A DNA stretch of 34,721 bases from Thermoplasmata archaeon (GTDB lineage Archaea > Thermoplasmatota > Thermoplasmata > Thermoplasmatales > Thermoplasmataceae): contig JAKATN010000011.1 in the NCBI GenBank assembly GCA_021818715.1, positions 1-34,721 of the forward strand, read 5' to 3'. Made by a program: the position numbers and the translations under genes. Of this stretch, positions 15,697-24,633 are shown one piece after another. The stretch's first letter is position 1; each line of letters opens with the position of its first letter. The notes beneath the pieces are model-generated. The model was not told the origin of the DNA. It saw only the letters and a program-made list of their open reading frames with translations, and ran no database searches.

Positions 15697-16031
15697 CTCT
15701 TTCCGTTGAACTCCGGGTATCTCACATTATATCTGTCGAGACAGTACCGGAGATCAAACCTGTAAAGATTTATCCTGTCTTCCAGTTCCCTGGTGTCCCC
15801 GAACAGCTCGAATTTTTCCCTCTCCGAGAGGCTGGCCAGAAAAGCAGCCGGTAAGGTTTTTCCCGAAAGAATTTCTTCAAGCTGGGCAAAGGCTGCCTTC
15901 ATTAGTTTTCCGGAATTGCCTGGGATGCTGCCTGCCATGGCAATGTCGCGCTTTAGCCTCCGCATTACGTCATCCAATTCTCCCGAAAGGATTCCGTTCC
16001 TGAATATCTCCAGCTCAGTTGTGAATTTCAT
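15681..16031 (-). CDS. Small helical protein directly downstream of nuoN
   Basis: 116 residues from ATG 16031 (the frame is open to 16067 inside nuoN, but ATG 16031 lies 4 nt past the nuoN stop). Mostly helical and charged (KFTTELEIFRNGILSGELDD, LERREKF-type stretches near the middle), with no membrane helix and a C-terminal DLRYCLDRYNVRYPEF. Unknown family. Tight spacing with nuoN and overlap with the next gene place it in the complex I operon. Confidence 0.6.
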   Translation of the reverse strand: MKFTTELEIFRNGILSGELDDVMRRLKRDIAMAGSIPGNSGKLMKAAFAQLEEILSGKTLPAAFLASLSEREKFELFGDTRELEDRINLYRFDLRYCLDRYNVRYPEFNGKRCDDL

Positions 16032-16035
16032 GAAA

Positions 16036-17469
16036 TCACCCGAAAAGGCCTCCCGCAATCCCGACAAGCGTCTGGAAGATCGCGAAATATATGCCCAATC
16101 CCACTATAACAATGGCACTTGCAATTATGGGTATGCTCGCTGAACGCGATACGACGAGCTCTGATGAAGGCTTTCCCCTGTACATTACAAGTATGACCCT
16201 GAGGTAATAGAACACGGATACGGCACTGTTCAGAATGGCGATGACGGCGAGCCACCATAATTTTACCTCTATGAGAACAAGGAACAGGAACAGCTTGGAG
16301 ACAAAACCACCCGTAAATGGTATTCCGGCCAGTGACAGCAGCAGTATGGAAAACGCGAGAGCCAGGGAGGGTGATTTCCTGGCAAGCCCTGAAATATCTG
16401 ATAGTTCCACTCTGGCGTTGGGAGACAGGTTCATTGCGAGGAATGCCCCGCCTTTCATGAAGATGTATACCAGGGAATATATCATGCCTGCTGCGATGGC
16501 ATCATAGACAAAAGTGGTGCTTATCGAAGTGGACTGTGCATAGCCCGTGGCGCTGAACACAAGGATTAGATATCCGGCCTGTGCAACGCTGGAATAGGCG
16601 AGCAGCCTCTTGAGGTTCGTCTGCGATAGTGCGGATAAATTACCATATGTCATAGTCACTATGGCAAGGATTGTGAAAATCAGGTAGTAATCGTACGACT
16701 CCCCAATGAATCCTGATATGAAAACACGCATCATTATCATGAATGCCACAAGTTTGCTTCCGGTTGAAAGGAATGCAGATACGGAATTTTCAGAACCGTC
16801 ATAGGTATCGATAGCCCACTGGTGCATGGGAAATATTGCAAGCTTGAATCCGAATCCAATCACCAGCAGGATCATGGCCACAAGCATTGCCTGTGCCGAG
16901 GTAACGACTGGGGAAACAAGGGAGAAAGTTCCGGTCGCTTCAAAATAGTAAGAGAGACCCATCACGATTATTGCAGTGGACACAGCACCTGTGAAGAAAT
17001 ATTTGGTAGCAGCCTCAAGTGTCCTGTCTGTCTTGTGGAAACCACTCATGACGTAGGTGCCTGTGCTTACCGCCTCGAATGATACGAACAGGATTATAAG
17101 ATTGCTGCTGGAAGCCGCGACAAGCATCCCGGTGGTAACAAAGAGCAGCAGTGCGTAGAATATTTCCGGCTTCCTGGATATATTAAGCATGGAAGGCACG
17201 GAAATGAGCATCGCCGATATCATGAAAAGAAGCGAGAAGTAAGTCCCAAAATTGTTTACGATTATGGAACCGTTGAACACAGTCGCAGACGCGTTTATGA
17301 ACGACAGTTCCACAATGAACGAAAGTGCAAGTGATGCCATGGTAATCGTGGAGTACAGCTTTTTGCTTCCAGTCACAATTCCCATGGCCAGCATCAGGAA
17401 TCCTGCTATCGAAAGAATAAACTCAGGCAGGAAGAACTGTATAATGCCAAGACCGTTGAATATAAGCAT
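16036..17469 (-). CDS. nuoN: Complex I subunit N (antiporter-like)
   Basis: 477 residues, about 14 membrane helices, a Mrp-antiporter-like proton channel subunit. Family blocks: LLFVSFEAVSTGTYVMSGFHK (helix 4-5 region with the conserved Glu), KLAIFPMHQWAIDTYDGS (conserved Lys and His in the discontinuous helix zone) and LLAYSSVAQAGY. A strong ribosome site GGGGTGATC ends 6 nt before the ATG, overlapping the nuoM stop. Length is like E. coli NuoN (485). Confidence 0.95.
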   Translation of the reverse strand: MLIFNGLGIIQFFLPEFILSIAGFLMLAMGIVTGSKKLYSTITMASLALSFIVELSFINASATVFNGSIIVNNFGTYFSLLFMISAMLISVPSMLNISRKPEIFYALLLFVTTGMLVAASSSNLIILFVSFEAVSTGTYVMSGFHKTDRTLEAATKYFFTGAVSTAIIVMGLSYYFEATGTFSLVSPVVTSAQAMLVAMILLVIGFGFKLAIFPMHQWAIDTYDGSENSVSAFLSTGSKLVAFMIMMRVFISGFIGESYDYYLIFTILAIVTMTYGNLSALSQTNLKRLLAYSSVAQAGYLILVFSATGYAQSTSISTTFVYDAIAAGMIYSLVYIFMKGGAFLAMNLSPNARVELSDISGLARKSPSLALAFSILLLSLAGIPFTGGFVSKLFLFLVLIEVKLWWLAVIAILNSAVSVFYYLRVILVMYRGKPSSELVVSRSASIPIIASAIVIVGLGIYFAIFQTLVGIAGGLFG

Positions 17470-17472
17470 GCT

Positions 17473-18954
17473 TCAGATCACCCCGCTGGCATAACTGCTG
17501 AGCAGTTGGAACGCATAGTGGGGGAATATTCCAAGAAACACTATGATGATCAACAGGATAGCAAGTATGGCTGAAGATGCCGTACCAGAATCCGGAATTG
17601 ATCCGAGATTTTCGTTATATGGGCCAAACAGGGTCCTCTGTGCCATCCAGATGTGGTAGGAGGCAGTGATAAGCATCCCGAATATCATCAGGAGTATCCA
17701 GAACCCTACCTCTGGATAGATTCCTGCGAGGATGGAGAATTCTGCCACAAATCCAGCCATGCCGGGAAGGCCGAGTGAAGCCAGGAGAGCAGCGAGCAGG
17801 AACGAGGAGAGGATTGGAGCCTCCCTGAATATCCCCCCGAGTGAACCTATCATCTCCTTTCCGGTGGATCTGGATATATAGTACAGAGACGCAAATATGA
17901 AAGCCATTATCAGCCCGTGCACCACTATCTGGTACATTCCCCCCGTTATGTCGAGCATATAATTTGAGGCGTATATGTTTCCCTGGATCTCCAGTGCCGA
18001 TGCACCGAATGATACGGTAACAAACCCCATTGCCGCGGCGCTTGCATAGGCCATCATTCTCTTCATGCTGAGTTGCGACATCGCAGCCAGGCTGAAATAG
18101 ATCAGGCTCACTATCCCCAGCACAACCAGGGTCACAGAAAATGCATAGGGCATTATGGATACAACAGGGAGCAGGATGCCGAAGAGCCCATATCCCCCCA
18201 TTATTGAGAGGGCTCCGGCAAGTATGATGGTAACCGGATACGGCGCAATCTCGTAACTGTCAGGCAGCCAGGAGTGCAGGGGAAATGAAGGAAGTTTTAC
18301 CAGAAAGGCCACAAAGAACCCGAAGAGCACGAAAAGGCGCCAGAATTCCGGCATGCTCTGGAAAAGCGAAGGAGTAACCAGGGATGAGAGCGACATTGAG
18401 AAAGTTCCAGTGTTGTTGTACTGATAACTGTACAGGGAAAAGAAAGAAAGCAGCATTAGAACAGATCCTATGTGGGTGTAAACGAAGAACTTGAGTGATA
18501 CAGAATCTGCATTCCTGCCGCCAAATACCCCGATCAGGAAATATACGGGAATCAGGACGACCTCCCAGAATATGTAGAAAAACAGGACGTTACTTGACAG
18601 CAGAAGTCCGACTAGCCCTGCCATTGTAAGCATTTCCAGGCCAAAGAATACCCTGCCATGGGTGCTGTCGGATATGAAGACTGCTACAAAAATCACCCCA
18701 AGAGAAAGAAGCACAAGCAGCGCACTGAAGCCCGATACCTGAAGGGTGAAGTTGAAGCCATAGTAAGGAGAGATCAGAATCGTCTCTGCAGCACTGAACC
18801 CGCCGTTAAGCGAATAGAACTGCGAAATGGAATAAATCAGGAAGGCCAGGAAATAGACGCCCGATACAACCAGCGCATATGGTCTGGAGAATCTTCCAGT
18901 AAAGAACGTGCCTGCCGCCAGTATGAACATCGAAATGTACAGTTCGAGAAGAAT
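17473..18954 (-). CDS. nuoM: Complex I subunit M (antiporter-like), probable ATT start
   Basis: 493 residues from ATT 18954, or 485 from ATG 18930. Membrane-embedded proton-pumping subunit: SSNVLFFYIFWEVVLIPVYFL has the conserved helix-5 Glu, VKLPSFPLHSWLPDSYEIAP is the signature Lys/His loop, and MKRMMAYASAAAMGFV is the usual LAYSS-type block. nuoL and nuoM lie in the same frame, separated by the nuoL TGA. The eight codons before ATG 18930 continue the first hydrophobic helix (ILLELYIS). GGGGGTGAT lies 7 nt before ATT, the same spacing as for the nuoN ATG. ATG 18930 has no ribosome site. I therefore prefer ATT, though ATT starts are rare. Confidence 0.93.
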   Translation of the reverse strand: MLLELYISMFILAAGTFFTGRFSRPYALVVSGVYFLAFLIYSISQFYSLNGGFSAAETILISPYYGFNFTLQVSGFSALLVLLSLGVIFVAVFISDSTHGRVFFGLEMLTMAGLVGLLLSSNVLFFYIFWEVVLIPVYFLIGVFGGRNADSVSLKFFVYTHIGSVLMLLSFFSLYSYQYNNTGTFSMSLSSLVTPSLFQSMPEFWRLFVLFGFFVAFLVKLPSFPLHSWLPDSYEIAPYPVTIILAGALSIMGGYGLFGILLPVVSIMPYAFSVTLVVLGIVSLIYFSLAAMSQLSMKRMMAYASAAAMGFVTVSFGASALEIQGNIYASNYMLDITGGMYQIVVHGLIMAFIFASLYYISRSTGKEMIGSLGGIFREAPILSSFLLAALLASLGLPGMAGFVAEFSILAGIYPEVGFWILLMIFGMLITASYHIWMAQRTLFGPYNENLGSIPDSGTASSAILAILLIIIVFLGIFPHYAFQLLSSYASGVI

Positions 18955-18957
18955 CGC

Positions 18958-20838
18958 TCAAATCACCCCCAGTACAATTGCCAGGATGAATACCACCGCG
19001 GAAGAGAGGATGATCAGGGTGAAGTAACTTTCAAGCACACCGCTCTGGAGCTTTCTCAGGAAGGTACCGAAGTCCAGGGTCTTCCGCCCCAGCTTTTCCA
19101 CACCTGCGTTGTATCTTTCCTCTGCGGAGGAGAATGCACTTGAAAGAGGGAGAATTGCCCTTTCAGCAATGACATTGGTATATAGCCTGTCCATGTAGAA
19201 TTTGTTCTTCAGCACTCTATACGCCCTGGATCTGTGCAGGTCCAGGTGTTTCCATCTCTCTCCAGCATAGAGGAGGTATGTTATCAGTATGGCAATTAGC
19301 GCGAGAGTCATTGGAAGGTATTCTATACCCAAAGGCACGGAAATGGAATACGATCCGCCAAGATAGTTGAGGAAGTCAGCCTGAAACAGGCCGTAACCTG
19401 CAGAAAGAGCGGCCAGAACCATCAAAGGTGCGAGACTTATCAGAGGTGGATCTTTTGCATGGCTTGCAAGATCGGATCTTGGTTTGCCAAGTGCCACCAG
19501 AAAGAACATCCTGAATGTGTATGCTGCAGTAAGGAAGGATCCTATAGTCAGGAACAGCCATGGAAGGGATTGGTACCACTGGCCAGACGCTGTCATATAG
19601 AGATACGAGGCTGAGATTATGCTGTCCTTGGAGAAATATCCGGCTGTCGGGAATATTGCAGCAAGCGTCAGTACACCCACAAACATGATGGAGACGGTCA
19701 CGGGCATCCTCTTCCAGAGCCCCCCCATTTTTCTCACATCCCTGAGATCCATAAGCGTCAGGATAATTGCCCCGGCAGCCATGAAAAGCATCGCCTTGAA
19801 AAATGCGTGCACGAACAGGTGATACATTGCAAAGCCTACTGCACTTCCCTGTATCACGGAATAAAAACCAAGGGCAGACATCATGTATCCAAGCTGGCTT
19901 ATAGTCGAGTATGCGAGAATGCGTTTTATGTCGTTGACAACAAGCCCCAGAAGCCCGGCGAATAGTGCGGTGAATGATCCAATTATTGCCAGAACGTAGA
20001 GGGTATCGGTTCCAGAAACGTAATACAGCGGATAGAGCCTTGCTATCAGGTATATCCCGGCAGTGACCATTGTTGCCGCGTGGATCAGCGCGGAAACGGT
20101 AGTCGGACCCTCCATGGCATCAGGTATCCAGACGTGCAGTGGAAACTGCGATGACTTCCCTATAGCCCCTCCAAGAAACAGGAACAGGACAATGTAAAGG
20201 TTAGTCTGCCCTATTGCAGCCATCACCTCCGGCGCGTGGGTAACAAGAAACTGTATGTTCAGGGGATCCGGAAAATATGACACCAGCGTGGAGTATAAAA
20301 TTGCCAGCCCAATAATGAAGGCCATGTCCCCGACACGTGTGACAATGAATGCCTTCTTGGCGGCAGATGCCGCGTTCGGCTTGAAGAACCAGAACCCTAT
20401 CAGCAGGTACGAGCAAAGGCCGACTATCTCCCAGAACAGGAAGAATTCAAGCAGGTTCGATGAGAGCACAAGCCCGAGCATCCCGGCTGTAAAGAGAGAT
20501 GTCTCGGCAAAATAGACATGCCTGTTTGGGTCCTTTCCCATATAATAGATGGCAAACAGATGTATCATCAGGGAAACGAATGAAACCATCAGCGCCATTG
20601 AAATCGAAAGGGGATCTACGTATACCCCGTAACTGAAGGAGTAGAACCAGCTGATGGAGGATTCCACTGGCGAGGTGTATCCCAGATACAGGGCAAATGA
20701 AAGGGCGAATGAGATCGCTATCGAGGCGGACGCAACAATACCTGAAAGATTCCGGCGTACATGCCCTGCAAAGTAGCTTACGGGAAATCCTATCAGCGGC
20801 GTTAGAAATACAAACCATGCGATGATCGAGATGTCCAT
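18958..20838 (-). CDS. nuoL: Complex I subunit L (antiporter-like)
   Basis: 626 residues, the largest membrane subunit. Family blocks: FFLFWEIVGLCSYLLIGFW (conserved Glu), GGAIGKSSQFPLHVWIPDAM (Lys/His loop), EGPTTVSALIHAATMV and ILAYSTISQLGYM. The long C-terminus, ending in a last membrane helix after a hydrophilic stretch (EERYNAGVEKLGRKTLDF), fits NuoL's lateral helix and anchor. Starts with ATG 1 nt after the nuoK stop, with GAGGGA as ribosome site. Confidence 0.96.
   Translation of the reverse strand: MDISIIAWFVFLTPLIGFPVSYFAGHVRRNLSGIVASASIAISFALSFALYLGYTSPVESSISWFYSFSYGVYVDPLSISMALMVSFVSLMIHLFAIYYMGKDPNRHVYFAETSLFTAGMLGLVLSSNLLEFFLFWEIVGLCSYLLIGFWFFKPNAASAAKKAFIVTRVGDMAFIIGLAILYSTLVSYFPDPLNIQFLVTHAPEVMAAIGQTNLYIVLFLFLGGAIGKSSQFPLHVWIPDAMEGPTTVSALIHAATMVTAGIYLIARLYPLYYVSGTDTLYVLAIIGSFTALFAGLLGLVVNDIKRILAYSTISQLGYMMSALGFYSVIQGSAVGFAMYHLFVHAFFKAMLFMAAGAIILTLMDLRDVRKMGGLWKRMPVTVSIMFVGVLTLAAIFPTAGYFSKDSIISASYLYMTASGQWYQSLPWLFLTIGSFLTAAYTFRMFFLVALGKPRSDLASHAKDPPLISLAPLMVLAALSAGYGLFQADFLNYLGGSYSISVPLGIEYLPMTLALIAILITYLLYAGERWKHLDLHRSRAYRVLKNKFYMDRLYTNVIAERAILPLSSAFSSAEERYNAGVEKLGRKTLDFGTFLRKLQSGVLESYFTLIILSSAVVFILAIVLGVI
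18962..18970 (-). promoter_or_regulatory. Ribosome binding site deciding the nuoM start
   Basis: GGGGGTGAT differs by one base from the perfect anti-16S match GGAGGTGAT. Seven bases separate GGTGAT from the ATT at 18954; at nuoN the same GGTGAT is also seven bases from its ATG. Confidence 0.6.
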
Positions 20839-20839
20839 T

Positions 20840-21136
20840 TTAGTCCCTCATTTCCCTAAGAGTCTGCAGGCTGATCTTCCCGAATTTTCTGTACACCGCG
20901 ACCATCAGGCTCAATCCCACGACTGACTCAACCACGCTCACCGCTATGACAAAGACCGCAAGGATCAATGGCTCGGAAGAATACTGTCCCATCGCCACCA
21001 GGTTTATCAGGGCTGAGTTCAGCAAAACCTCAATCGAGATTAGAGTCTTTATTCCACCGGCGGAGGTCATAACACCATAGAGGCCTATGGTGAAGGTGAG
21101 GAGCGAAAGCATCTGTATGAAGTAAAGTTCCATCAC
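20840..21136 (-). CDS. nuoK: Complex I subunit K
   Basis: 98 residues, three membrane helices, the usual NuoK size. The conserved Glu of helix 2 is in LISIEVLLNSALINLV, and helix 3 has VIAVSVVESVVGLSLMVAV with the second conserved Glu. Start is GTG 21136 or the adjacent ATG 21133; either overlaps the nuoJ2 stop. Confidence 0.94.
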   Translation of the reverse strand: MMELYFIQMLSLLTFTIGLYGVMTSAGGIKTLISIEVLLNSALINLVAMGQYSSEPLILAVFVIAVSVVESVVGLSLMVAVYRKFGKISLQTLREMRD

Positions 21137-21351
21137 TCTTCCCTCCCTGTAATGTAAAGCATCCCAATAATCCCCCCTACAAGGATAAGTGAAACAAGCT
21201 CGAATGGAACTACGTACGTTGAGAACAGTAAGCTGCTGATGCCGCCGAGGCTCTCATTATAATAGCTGAAGCTGCCTGGTATGGATACCACCTCAATGGC
21301 AAAAGCGATGAAAAAGAGCACGCTGGCAAGCAAGGGAAGTGCCCTGTTCAT
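21133..21351 (-). CDS. nuoJ2: Complex I subunit J, C-terminal half (split nuoJ)
   Basis: 72 residues, two membrane helices. VPFELVSLILVGGIIGMLYI matches the last helix of NuoJ. It overlaps the N-terminal half by ATGA, so the two halves are coupled and would assemble as one subunit. Split NuoJ occurs in other archaea. Confidence 0.85.
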   Translation of the reverse strand: MNRALPLLASVLFFIAFAIEVVSIPGSFSYYNESLGGISSLLFSTYVVPFELVSLILVGGIIGMLYITGREE

Positions 21352-21593
21352 GCGTCTTCACCCCCCGTGATCATGAGGCTGAATACCAGCATCGATACAA
21401 TGGCACCAACATACACGAGAAGTTCGACTGATCCTATGAATGATGCGCCCAGGAAAAAGAATATCGATGCCACCGCGATCATGAAGAACATGAGCCACAC
21501 TGCGCTGTGGACTAAGTTCCTTTCAGTCACGGCTTTCGCTGAGGCAATAACTATGATCGCAGCAAAAATTAGGAAAAACACCGTATATATCAT
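21348..21593 (-). CDS. nuoJ1: Complex I subunit J, N-terminal half (split nuoJ)
   Basis: 81 residues, three membrane helices. The block VELLVYVGAIVSMLVFSLMI corresponds to helix 3 of NuoJ, with the conserved Y-V-G-A-I pi-bulge motif that moves during turnover. The ATG overlaps the nuoI stop (ATGA). Confidence 0.88.
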   Translation of the reverse strand: MIYTVFFLIFAAIIVIASAKAVTERNLVHSAVWLMFFMIAVASIFFFLGASFIGSVELLVYVGAIVSMLVFSLMITGGEDA

Positions 21594-22021
21594 TTGACGA
21601 CCTCATCCTCCGGTTTGGAGAGTTCCTCCGGCGAATAGAGAAAGCTGTTCTTTGTCCTGGATGTCTCGAAGACATGGGTAAGGTAGATCGCATCGGTAGG
21701 GCAAATCTCCTCACAGTTCCTGCACACTGTGCATGTACCGAAGTTGACGTCGGGGTAAATCATCCTCTTGTTCCTCGGGTTTTCCCTCTTCACGGTTTCC
21801 ATTTTAATGGATTTATTGGGGCATACCTGTTCACAAAGGGTGCACCCCACGCAGTCATCGAGTTTCAGGAAAATGCGGAACCTGAACCTATCCGGAGTGT
21901 ACTCCTTTTCTTCCGGATACTGAACCGTAACCGGTTTCATGAGTGAATGCTTGAAGACGGTCATTATTCCTTCCAGGGACCCCACAAGAGGGATCTTTCT
22001 GCCAGGTTCTTTAACTTCCAT
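21590..22021 (-). CDS. nuoI: Complex I subunit I, two [4Fe-4S] ferredoxin-type
   Basis: 143 residues. Two complete C-x2-C-x2-C-x3-CP sets, CVGCTLCEQVCP and CTVCRNCEEICP, bind clusters N6a/N6b, which in the full enzyme pass electrons to NuoB. As nuoE, F and G are missing, NuoI is the likely entry point for electrons from an external carrier. Ribosome site GGGGTGG precedes the ATG. Confidence 0.96.
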   Translation of the reverse strand: MEVKEPGRKIPLVGSLEGIMTVFKHSLMKPVTVQYPEEKEYTPDRFRFRIFLKLDDCVGCTLCEQVCPNKSIKMETVKRENPRNKRMIYPDVNFGTCTVCRNCEEICPTDAIYLTHVFETSRTKNSFLYSPEELSKPEDEVVK

Positions 22022-22022
22022 T

Positions 22023-23063
22023 TTACCACCCCAGGTAAAGAGTCAGGAACCCGGCAAGTATCAGGTTTATCACCGAAATGGGAAACAGATACTTCCACCC
22101 CAGGTTCACGAACTTGTCAATTCTGATTCTCGGCATAGTCAGCCAGACCGTAAAGGATATCACGATAACCACTACAGCCTTGATCAGCAGATAAATGAGC
22201 CCGAGATTCCACTGGTATGGGCCGTTGTATCCGCCGAGGTAAAAAAGGGACACTATGAATGATCCCAGGAGTATAGTGCCAAACATCCCGACGTAGAAAA
22301 GGCCGAAGCGCATACCGCTGTATTCCGTAGAATATCCGGAAACCAGCTCGCTTTCACTTTCCCCCATGTCAAAAGGTGAATAGGAAGCCCTCGCAATCAT
22401 CCCGATATAGAAGACAAACAATCCAAGCGGCTGAAGGATTCCGTACGGGAGGATTTCGCTGCTGACAACGCTGGCAATGTTGAGGCTTTCCGGCGTTCTG
22501 GCAGACGCCATCACCACAATAGCCAGGACTGAAATCATCATCGGGACTTCAAATGAGATATCCTTCGCCACCGACCTCAGGGCCCCGGTCAGAGAGTACT
22601 TGTTGTGCGAACTTATTCCTGCCAGTAGCTCACCGATTGGCATGATGGCAAGAACTGCGAAAAGTAGTATGATGCCTACGCCTGAATTTGAAATAAATAC
22701 ATCCCCAATCCAGAAAAAGCTGCCATAAGGGAGCAGGGAGAACGCTATCATCAATCCGGTGAAGACAAGGATCGGAGCTACCTTGTATGGGAGATCATCC
22801 CTCAGCCTGGGTAGTATGGATTCTTTTCCCATCAGTTTGAGGGCGTCCGCAATAAGCTGCAGGGTGCCATACTTTCCCACCCTGTTCGGCCCTATTCTGA
22901 GCTGTACCCTTGCCATGTACTTTCTGAAAAAGTAAATGGTCAGAATAATTGCAACAGCCGCAACGAGGAGGAGTATGATGCTGTCTATAAGATAGGTTAT
23001 GAAGGTTGAAGCGTAGTAACCCAGAATACTGAATATAGAATAGGTTCTAGATAGCAGGCTCAT
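22023..23063 (-). CDS. nuoH: Complex I subunit H
   Basis: 346 residues, eight or more membrane helices; forms the quinone cavity and links it to the proton pumps. Signatures: RIGPNRVGKYGTLQLIADALKL-type block (residues 57-78) and the Glu-rich loop MGESESELVSGYSTEYSGMR. Overlaps nuoD by ATGA. Confidence 0.96.
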   Translation of the reverse strand: MSLLSRTYSIFSILGYYASTFITYLIDSIILLLVAAVAIILTIYFFRKYMARVQLRIGPNRVGKYGTLQLIADALKLMGKESILPRLRDDLPYKVAPILVFTGLMIAFSLLPYGSFFWIGDVFISNSGVGIILLFAVLAIMPIGELLAGISSHNKYSLTGALRSVAKDISFEVPMMISVLAIVVMASARTPESLNIASVVSSEILPYGILQPLGLFVFYIGMIARASYSPFDMGESESELVSGYSTEYSGMRFGLFYVGMFGTILLGSFIVSLFYLGGYNGPYQWNLGLIYLLIKAVVVIVISFTVWLTMPRIRIDKFVNLGWKYLFPISVINLILAGFLTLYLGW

Positions 23064-24172
23064 CTGTCAATCTCCCCGAATACAAGATCGGTAGTTCCCA
23101 GTATGGATACCAGATCAGCGATCATGACGTTCCTTCCCAGTTCCCTCATTACGGACAGATTCCTCAAGCTGGGGCTGCGCACCCTGACCCTGTAGGGTTT
23201 TACTCCGCCATCTCCGACTATGTATACGCCAAACTCCCCCTTCGAGGATTCTGTTCTGGCGTAAACCTCCCCGTCCCCTCTGAGCCTGATCATCATTGAT
23301 TTCTTTGCCTTGGGGTTGAAAAAAGGTCCTTCCGGAAGCTTCTTTATTGACTGTGAGATTATTTTGATCGACTGCCTTATCTCCTCAATCCTTACCAGGT
23401 ATCTGGCCAGATTATCCCCCTTTGTGGAAGTGGGAATTTCAAAGTTGACCTTAGAATATGCAAGATAGGGCTCGGCCTTCCTGACGTCGTACTCAACGCC
23501 GCTTGCCCTCAGCATGTGCCCCGTCACGCCATATTCTATGGCTACGTTCTTATCTAGAACGCCAATTCCCTTGTTTCTGGATATGAAAATGTCGTTCTTT
23601 ATGAAGAGGCTGTTAATCTCTTCCACCTTTTTCGGCGCATCCTGAACAAACTTTTCGACTTCGTCTGTTATCTTTTCATTGAAGTCCTGGTACACCCCCC
23701 CAATGCTGCAGTAATTTGTAAGCAACCTGCTGCCACTGGCCTCCACAAAAATTGTCAGGATTGATTCCCTGAGATCAAAGCAGTAAAAGAAAGGGGTCAG
23801 CATTCCGAGTTCGAGGCCGAAGGCGGCAAGCCAGATCAGGTGGGAAGCTATCCTGCTCAGTTCGGCCATTATTGTCCTTATCCAAACTGCCCTTTCCGGT
23901 GGAAACACTCCAAGGAGTTTTTCCGCGGCCTCAAGATAGCCCACTTCCATTCCAGGCGCACCGACGTAATCCATGCGGTCAAAATAGATGATGTTGTCAC
24001 AGAAGAAGGTGTTCTCGCAAAGTTTCTCAGCGTTCCTGTGAAGGTAGCCTATGACCGGCTCCACTTCGCGCACCATCTCGCCTTCCACCCTGGCTTTTAG
24101 CCTCAGCACCCCATGTGTGGAAGGGTGGTGTGGCCCGATGTTAAGCTCAACCCAGTCAGACATGGCTACCAT
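23060..24172 (-). CDS. nuoD: Complex I subunit D (49-kDa)
   Basis: 370 residues, related to [NiFe]-hydrogenase large subunits without the metal ligands. Starts near VELNIGPHHPSTHGVLR with the quinone-site His loop, then YFDRMDYVGAP and GSRLLTNYCSIGGVYQDF. The start may be ATG 24172 (overlapping nuoC) or ATG 24163 (2 nt after the nuoC stop, MSDWVELN); both keep the family N-terminus. It is a separate gene from nuoC, unlike the fused CD of enterobacteria. Confidence 0.96.
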   Translation of the reverse strand: MVAMSDWVELNIGPHHPSTHGVLRLKARVEGEMVREVEPVIGYLHRNAEKLCENTFFCDNIIYFDRMDYVGAPGMEVGYLEAAEKLLGVFPPERAVWIRTIMAELSRIASHLIWLAAFGLELGMLTPFFYCFDLRESILTIFVEASGSRLLTNYCSIGGVYQDFNEKITDEVEKFVQDAPKKVEEINSLFIKNDIFISRNKGIGVLDKNVAIEYGVTGHMLRASGVEYDVRKAEPYLAYSKVNFEIPTSTKGDNLARYLVRIEEIRQSIKIISQSIKKLPEGPFFNPKAKKSMMIRLRGDGEVYARTESSKGEFGVYIVGDGGVKPYRVRVRSPSLRNLSVMRELGRNVMIADLVSILGTTDLVFGEIDR

Positions 24173-24633
24173 CCGTCTCCGGGATCGAAGGTGGCGTAAT
24201 CCTCGCCCTCTTCATCCACGTTTATGTACTGCACGTTTTTCAGATCATAGTCCTTCCTAAGCGGGTGCCCCACCCAGTTCTCGGGAAGAAACAGCCTCTT
24301 CAGGTTGGGATGGCCGATAAACCTTATTCCTACAAGATCGTATTCCTCCCTTTCTTCCCAGTCCGCGCTTTTCCAGAGGGAAGTCACGCTCGGCACTTCG
24401 CTGTTGTACGTTACTGTCTTAACGGAGATGTACTCATTCCTCTCAAAGGAATGAAGGTGGTAAACCACCTCTATGAAATCCTTCCTGTCGACCCCTGTGA
24501 TAAGCGAGAGGTGTATGTATCCTTCAGACTTGAGCTTTGAAAGCGTGCTGACCAGGTCCTCCTTCCTGACCTTTATAATCCTCCTTCCGTCCTTTCCCCT
24601 CTCCTCACCCGGCTGAAACTCCATCATAGTCAC
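24166..24633 (-). CDS. nuoC: Complex I subunit C (30-kDa)
   Basis: 155 residues. The C-terminal signature ([20 protein letters not shown] then [16 protein letters not shown]) is the NuoC motif. Start: GTG 24633 forms GTGA with the nuoB stop; ATG 24627 or 24624 are alternatives. Confidence 0.95.
   Translation of the reverse strand: MTMMEFQPGEERGKDGRRIIKVRKEDLVSTLSKLKSEGYIHLSLITGVDRKDFIEVVYHLHSFERNEYISVKTVTYNSEVPSVTSLWKSADWEEREEYDLVGIRFIGHPNLKRLFLPENWVGHPLRKDYDLKNVQYINVDEEGEDYATFDPGDGW

Noticed and set aside
18952-18963. nuoL-TGA-nuoM in one frame as a recoded (read-through) fusion
   Set aside because: A good ribosome site for nuoM overlaps the stop with the same geometry as nuoN, so separate translation explains it without read-through.
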